Below are positions 59,301 to 64,000 of a stretch of 64,000 nt of DNA, piece after piece. Below the pieces are notes generated by a model that worked only from the letters and a program-made list of their open reading frames with translations, was not told where the DNA came from and did not search any database. Position numbers and translations under genes: made by a program. Source of the DNA: Pisaster brevispinus (Eukaryota > Echinodermata > Asteroidea > Forcipulatida > Asteriidae); assembly GCA_023634235.1 (NCBI GenBank), contig JAMKCF010000003.1, positions 21,794,742 through 21,858,741 on the forward strand, given 5' to 3'. Within the stretch, counting starts at the first letter, position 1, and the number at the start of each line of letters is the position of its first letter.

Positions 59301-62095
59301 CGTCATTTCTGTGCACGTACGCAGGAAAAGAATTCAAAGAGTCAGATCTGGCCCCAAACAGTGCTACCTTCGTCGGAGTGACCACTTGTCAGAAGATCTC
59401 GTCAATAATGACATCGACATTCTCTAATTTGACAGAGGTGCCAAGATTTTTGACCAGCAGTGAAGCTGTCTGTATTGTTAGAGATTTTCTACCCTATGCC
59501 GTCTTGTTCGATCAGGCTATACCAGTGTCTTCCGGCATGCGATTGGGTTTCAAGGTAGATGCAATTGACGCTAGTATATTAGCGGCACAGCGATTAGCTC
59601 GTGCCTCGGGAGCTGAAACAGTTACTTTGAATGATGACAACGATGGTCATCACACTAATCATTCAAGTGCTACAGTAAGCGCCTTCAGTAATGTAAACGA
59701 GTCCTCAATCGATGTACTGTTTCTGTGTGTTCGTTCATCAACACTAAACAGATCCCTGAAATCATTGTTACCGATGCTCAAAAGAGACGCCACTGTAGTG
59801 ATTATAGAAGGGCCTCAACAGAGCACCCTCACACATCTTCCAACTCTCCCTCCCAAAATGAAAATGATGATGTTTGATCCCAAAGTTCAGGCAGTAGTTG
59901 AGGGTTTAACAACTGATGAGATGTCAAATGCTTTGTCCGATCTCTGGAAGATGTTTGATCCAAACACCGTAGGTCATTTATCATGTAACATTAAAAACTT
60001 CAAAGACTTTTCATCTCTTGCTGCTTCAAATACACCCATTCCAGAGGAAGAAATCATTGAAGTAAAAGGAAATGAAACTCTTCTTCCACTGTCTCTTGAA
60101 CGAGATAGTTTTATTGCTGATGGGGGATCTGCATACTTCATTACTGGAGGTACCAGTGGGTTTGGTCTCAAACTGCTGGAGTGGTTGGTGGCCAGAGGAG
60201 CTCGGTATATCTACGTTGGTTCCAGGCGACCAATGAATGACGAGATTCAGAAAGCTGTCCAACAAGCTGCTAAAGTAGGTGCTTACGTTCAGCACATCCA
60301 AATGGATATTTCGAACGCCACTGATGTCGAGAGGGAGTTAAAGAAAATGCAAACAGGGTCTGATAACTGGCCAACCTTGAAATGTGTTTTCCACAGTGCT
60401 GCTGTATTCAATGACGGTTTTCTTTACAATATGACCAGTGAATCCTGGAATAGTGTGATGAAACCAAAGGCCTATGGAGCTTTGCTACTACACCAGGTGA
60501 CCGAAAAGCTAGGCATTCAGCTTGATAACTTCGTAATGATCTCCTCGATTGTATCTCTCATCGGTAATGCCGGTCAGGCGAGCTACTGCTCGGCCAATGT
60601 CTTCCTGAACGCTTTGTCTTATTATCGACACAAACGAGGTTTACCAGCGACTGCTCTGCAAGCGGGAGTGATCAGCAATGTTGGCTTTGCAGTACGTAAG
60701 GATCTGGTTCGTATGTGGGAAAAGAACGGCATTGAAAGCATGACTCCGAATGATGTTCTTTGTGGTATTGGCTGTGCGTTATCAACCCAGGTACCTCAAC
60801 TCGGTATTTCCGGTTACTTTAACCGCCACCAGTACGCAATCAGGCACCAAGGTCTCATGCTGCGGCACTTCAAGGAAAAGCAAGGAACAGTGTCCATGAT
60901 GAAAGACATGTTTTATGATCGAGATGTTTATCTTATTGTGGCCGAAAACACACTACGACAAATTGTTCTGAAGCTCCCGATGCCTAAAGCTTGTGAAAAG
61001 GTCATGGAAAAGTTGGCTGAGTTCTTATGTCAGCATCTTGGGCTAACAGATCCTGTACAATATGATGCGTCACCCATCTCCCTAGGTCTGGACTCGCTTA
61101 AGGCTTCTGAATTCAGCCAACAGGTCAACCAACAGTTTGAAGTCAACCTTGGAGCAGTTGATTTTCTAAACGACAAAAATACAATCGAACAACTTGCGAA
61201 GAATATAACAAAAAGCATATTCGCAAAGGAAGCAGATGCAAGAGATGAAAGTGTGGAAAGTGACGTCAGAGAATCATCTACCTCGAGGGCTGTAGTCGTT
61301 GAGGGCGAAGCACCTGCATCTGTTGCAGTCAAGCTTGTCTGCTTTCCTTCAAATGGTGCAGGACCATCGCTGTATGCTTCCTGGATCGGACATTTGATTC
61401 AATATGGCGTCCAAGTACTAATGATTCAGCTCCCAGGATGGGAAGGTCGAGATGACGAACAACCTTTAAACAACATTAGTGAAATCACACGACTCATACG
61501 CGACAGCTTGGTGACTAATTTACGTGGTACGCCTTTTGTTTTTTTCGGTCATAGTTTTGGTAGCTTGATCGCCTTCGAAGTTGCACATCTTCTTCTGGCC
61601 GAAGATAAATTAAGTCCCAAACATCTGTTTATCAGTTCATGGTACGCACCAACGGTGCCATACCCGCATCCAGACGAGCTGCAAGTTTCTGCCAGTACAT
61701 TTGAAAAAATAAAGATGGCACTGAAGTTGGATTCTGTTATGGCTCTAAAAGTGCTGAAGGACGAGAAGGTGAAATTTAGTTTTCTAGACAACACTACTCT
61801 CTCCAACCTACCCCTAATGCGTAGGTTGGTACCCTGCATAGAAGCTGCAGTTGGTATGTGTAAAACCTACTCAACCAAGCCGCGGAAACCATTTGAATGC
61901 AGCATTACAGTGTTCGGCGGGAAAGAGGACACGTTCGTATCTCCAGGAATGCTTGATGGTTGGGAAATGCAGAAGACTAAAGAGTTTCGATTCAAGAAAG
62001 TTGTGCTTCAAGGTAACCACATGTACCTTCTGACCAGATCTGCAGAGGTTTTAAAGGAGCTTTGTAATGTATGTACGTCTATCGCTAAGAGGTAA
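53050..62095 (+). CDS. Animal type I polyketide synthase (FAS-like), KS-AT-DH-(psiKR-psiER)-KR-ACP-TE
   Basis: Four exons (53050-53323, 53443-54914, 55561-55654, 56517-62095) total 7419 bp, exactly 2473 codons including the stop. KS: Cys183 (DTACSSS), His318 (EAHGTGT), His359 (NLGHTEG). AT: Ser645 (GHSVGE). DH: His972 (HVLQGAVVVP) and Asp1146 (DIILQ). KR: GGTSGFG at 1824 and Tyr1970 (ASYCSAN). ACP: Ser2140 (GLDSL). TE: Ser2293 (GHSFG) with a late GNH. The usual enoylreductase position (about 1510-1740) is degenerate. It is expected to be a cytosolic homodimer that iteratively condenses malonyl units, with keto-reduction and dehydration but no enoyl reduction. Echinoderm PKS genes are known for pigment and skeletal roles; which paralogue this is cannot be told. 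The ATG is the first before the KS and its context (ACACAATAATGG) is ordinary. Confidence 0.95.
53443..54914 (+). CDS. PKS exon 2: rest of KS, linker, AT start
   Basis: It begins DEAAHLDPQVRLLLEVTWEA after a 119-bp intron and holds the three KS catalytic residues. It ends after VFVFSGMGTQWWGMARELM (AT start, from about residue 551) and SKIK, phase 0. The open frame before the acceptor (from 53352) is intronic. Confidence 0.94.
54985..55160. repeat. tRNA-like (SINE-derived) segment in PKS intron 2
   Basis: The minus strand reads TGGTATCTCAGTCGGTAGAG (box A-like) near 55050-55070. The plus strand has GGTTCGAGTTCGGGC (box B-like) at about 55131-55145. Neither forms a full cloverleaf by eye, so these look like parts of tRNA-derived repeats, perhaps two in opposite orientations. 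Confidence 0.4.
55561..55654 (+). CDS. PKS exon 3: AT segment
   Basis: A 94-bp exon encoding TIDEILRKCGTKWSLVEML, typical of the AT linker helix. Borders are TGTTGGCAG and ACTG|GTAGGT; it joins phase 0 to phase 1. Confidence 0.9.
55655..56516. other. PKS intron 3
   Basis: 862 bp. It holds GAAATCAGCCAACCGTGTCT at 55901-55920, similar to the start of exon 4. No other feature is clear. Confidence 0.6.
56517..62095 (+). CDS. PKS exon 4: AT to TE
   Basis: A single 5579-bp exon with no frame break. It starts EISQPCLCAVAIGLTHLW, directly before the AT active site, and carries DH, psi-KR, psi-ER, KR, ACP and TE. It ends SIAKR-stop. Confidence 0.95.
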
Positions 62096-62269
62096 ACGAA
62101 ACACACGTACATCCATATCATAATACTGAGACATCGCTCAAAGTATAACTTCTTACTTTTTTTGTGGGTTGAGTAGTATGCTACATGATCGTCTATCAAT
62201 GAGCAAGTTTGGGTGCCACTTAGTTAAATTACGCATGCGTGGTATGTTTCACTCAAACGCGTTTAGTCG

Positions 62270-64000
62270 ATTGATTCGTCAACATTTGTCAACAACAAGG
62301 CGACCACTTATCGAACGGCACAAAAATGTATTGGCCCATCAAACAAATAATTGCATAATATCGTCAATAAACTTTCTCCGTCACGATACCATGGGTGCCT
62401 CTATGCGTAACCTAACCCCCATCTTAACAGAGTGACGTAGCTTCGTTAGTTGATAAGAAACAGTGCTCCGGGGCTAGGTTTTTTCAAGTTAGCTAGTTCA
62501 ACCATGCAACGTTCGAGTAATATCTTGATCGACTATAAGTTAAGTCTAGTCGACCCTAATGAGCCACCCAAACTTGCTCCAAATGGTTGCATAAGATTTA
62601 TTGCAGTTTTTGAACAGGTGAATGACTTTTCATTTCATGTCAGATAGAAATCTCTTTAAAATAACTCTCCGGCGTGTGGAAAAACAATATTAGTCAACTT
62701 TTGTATAAAGTAAGTTTGTGGTGGAGGATTTAAAAATAATATCATTAAAATGGACGTCTACTCACTTTTTGTTAGAGGAGTAAAACAAGTAGACTTTTAA
62801 AATAGTTCATTCGACGGTTCAATAATTGACAATCGACAGAATAATAATGTGTTTTTAAAAGCTCAGTTATTCAAAATACCACGTGGTATTAAAACTGATA
62901 GAATATCTTGAAACTGAGAAGTCGTGGTGTCTTAATATTATTATTATTTTTAATTGGAACATTTTGTTTTCCAATTTTTTCGAATTACTTTAAAATAAAT
63001 GGTCATTTAGAGTATGTTTGTGGTGGTTCAGTATACGTAGATTTTATAGTATTGTTGGTCAGAAGATTTTAAATAATTAAAAGGACAAACTGATAATGAT
63101 AAAAAAACTAAAATAAACTAAAATTAATAAAGTGATAAAATAAATAATTGCCTTGTATTTTCAACAACATGTACGCATTCTAAAAGTTACCAAAAAAAAA
63201 TTGATATTTTTACAATAGTAATTACCTTTTTAAAAATGTTCTACCATAGAAGTAACGGTGTATACCAGACTTCTGCTTTGAGGCTAAATTCTATTCCTCG
63301 TACGATAAAATAAATCTGTAGAAGTAGGCTCAATTTATCTTAATCAAATCGGTTCGTCAAAATATGTCAACAACAAGGCGACCACGTATCGAACGGAACA
63401 AAATGTACATAAAACAACATTCTTGCATAATACCGTGAAGTTATAGTTTTTATCTTTGATATATTTCATTAGCAAAAACCTACCATTTATACTTAAACCT
63501 ACTTTTTGTGTGATTGCAAAGGTTTACAAAACTTGTTCCGTCACGAGACCATGGGTGCCTCTATGCGTAACCTAACCCCCATCTTAACAGAGTGACGTAG
63601 ATTCGTTAGTTGATAAGAAAGAATAATAATGTCTTTTTAAAAAGCTCAGTAATTCAAGACACCACGTGGTATTAAAACTGCTAGACTATTTTAAAACTAT
63701 AAAAGTTGGGGCGTTCAATTTGTTTTTAAATGTTTATCTTAACTTGAAACAATTAGGAACATTTCGTTTTTCCAATTGTTCCTTTCCATTTCTTTAAAAT
63801 GGTATTTTAAAGTTTGTTTTAATATTAGATTAGTATACGTAAACTGTACAGTATTGTTTGTCCGAAGATTTTTCTTAACAAAAACGATAAACTGATAATG
63901 ATAAATAAAACGAAAATAAACTAAAATAAATAAAGTAATAAATTAATTATTTATCTTGTATTTACAACAACATGTACGTAAAGTTTGGTTAAAAGTGATA
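62270..64000. repeat. Duplicated 3' flank of the PKS gene
   Basis: Ordered matching pieces occur twice: GTCAACAACAAGGCGACCAC (62287 and 63366), ATGGGTGCCTCTATGCGTAA (62391 and 63551), CCACGTGGTATTAAAACTG (62879 and 63662) and AAACTGATAATGATAAA (63088 and 63889). The units are about 0.8-1.1 kb with unequal spacing; the second is cut by the window end. No gene is present. Confidence 0.75.
62366..62371 (+). terminator. Possible PKS poly(A) signal
   Basis: AATAAA lies 270 bp after the PKS stop. Confidence 0.5.

Noticed and set aside
56698..61839. Several minus-strand ORFs within the PKS.
   Set aside because: Antisense shadows of the long exon; no domain or splice signal.

Overview
This is animal nuclear DNA: AT-rich, with GT-AG introns, tandem repeats and many transposon copies. 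The best guess is a marine invertebrate deuterostome, most likely an echinoderm. The reasons are a receptor with HYR (hyalin-repeat) domains, an animal FAS-like type I polyketide synthase of the kind known from echinoderms, a Gmr1-like LTR retrotransposon (a group described from deuterostomes) and tRNA-derived SINE-like repeats. The class cannot be resolved from this sequence alone.

Region 1 (1-28.7 kb) holds most of one + strand gene whose 5' end lies before the window. Sixteen exons (863-28586) join in consistent phase to encode five HYR domains, one fibronectin type III domain, a transmembrane helix, a juxtamembrane segment and a tyrosine-kinase-like domain ending in a YVN motif. The kinase domain keeps the HRD loop but has lost the VAIK lysine (now Thr) and the DFG aspartate (now Gly-Tyr-Gly), so it is predicted to be a pseudokinase receptor.

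The 16-kb intron between HYR exons 2 and 3 holds a nested insertion. An element is bounded by a perfect 18-bp inverted repeat (4397-4414 and 17817-17834) and by related tandem repeats outside it. It carries a four-exon THAP-domain gene (+) and a convergent, decayed gene with the P2X7-type C-terminal 'ballast' domain (-). The two genes begin behind matching TGACGTCA promoter motifs in inverted orientation. A young 7.2-kb Gmr1-like LTR retrotransposon (7332-14541, 4-bp target duplication) sits between them. Its domain order is gag-PR-IN-RT-RNaseH, with integrase before reverse transcriptase, and its gag is SCAN-like.

Region 2 (28.7-53 kb) is gene-poor and repeat-rich. It has several minisatellites and duplicated blocks, a decayed coding remnant on the minus strand, one orphan cysteine-rich exon candidate, three non-LTR retrotransposon 3' fragments, and a recent direct duplication of about 5 kb (41.28-46.27 and 47.00-52.42 kb). 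The duplicated unit contains a diverged minisatellite, a 1.9-kb hAT-like non-autonomous transposon and a dead CR1-like LINE.

Region 3 (53.0-62.1 kb) is a complete four-exon + strand gene for a 2472-residue PKS: KS-AT-DH-(psi-KR, psi-ER)-KR-ACP-TE. Catalytic residues are intact in every domain except the degenerate enoylreductase, which predicts an iterative, partially reducing enzyme with its own offloading thioesterase. The last 1.7 kb repeats part of its own sequence and has no recognisable gene.
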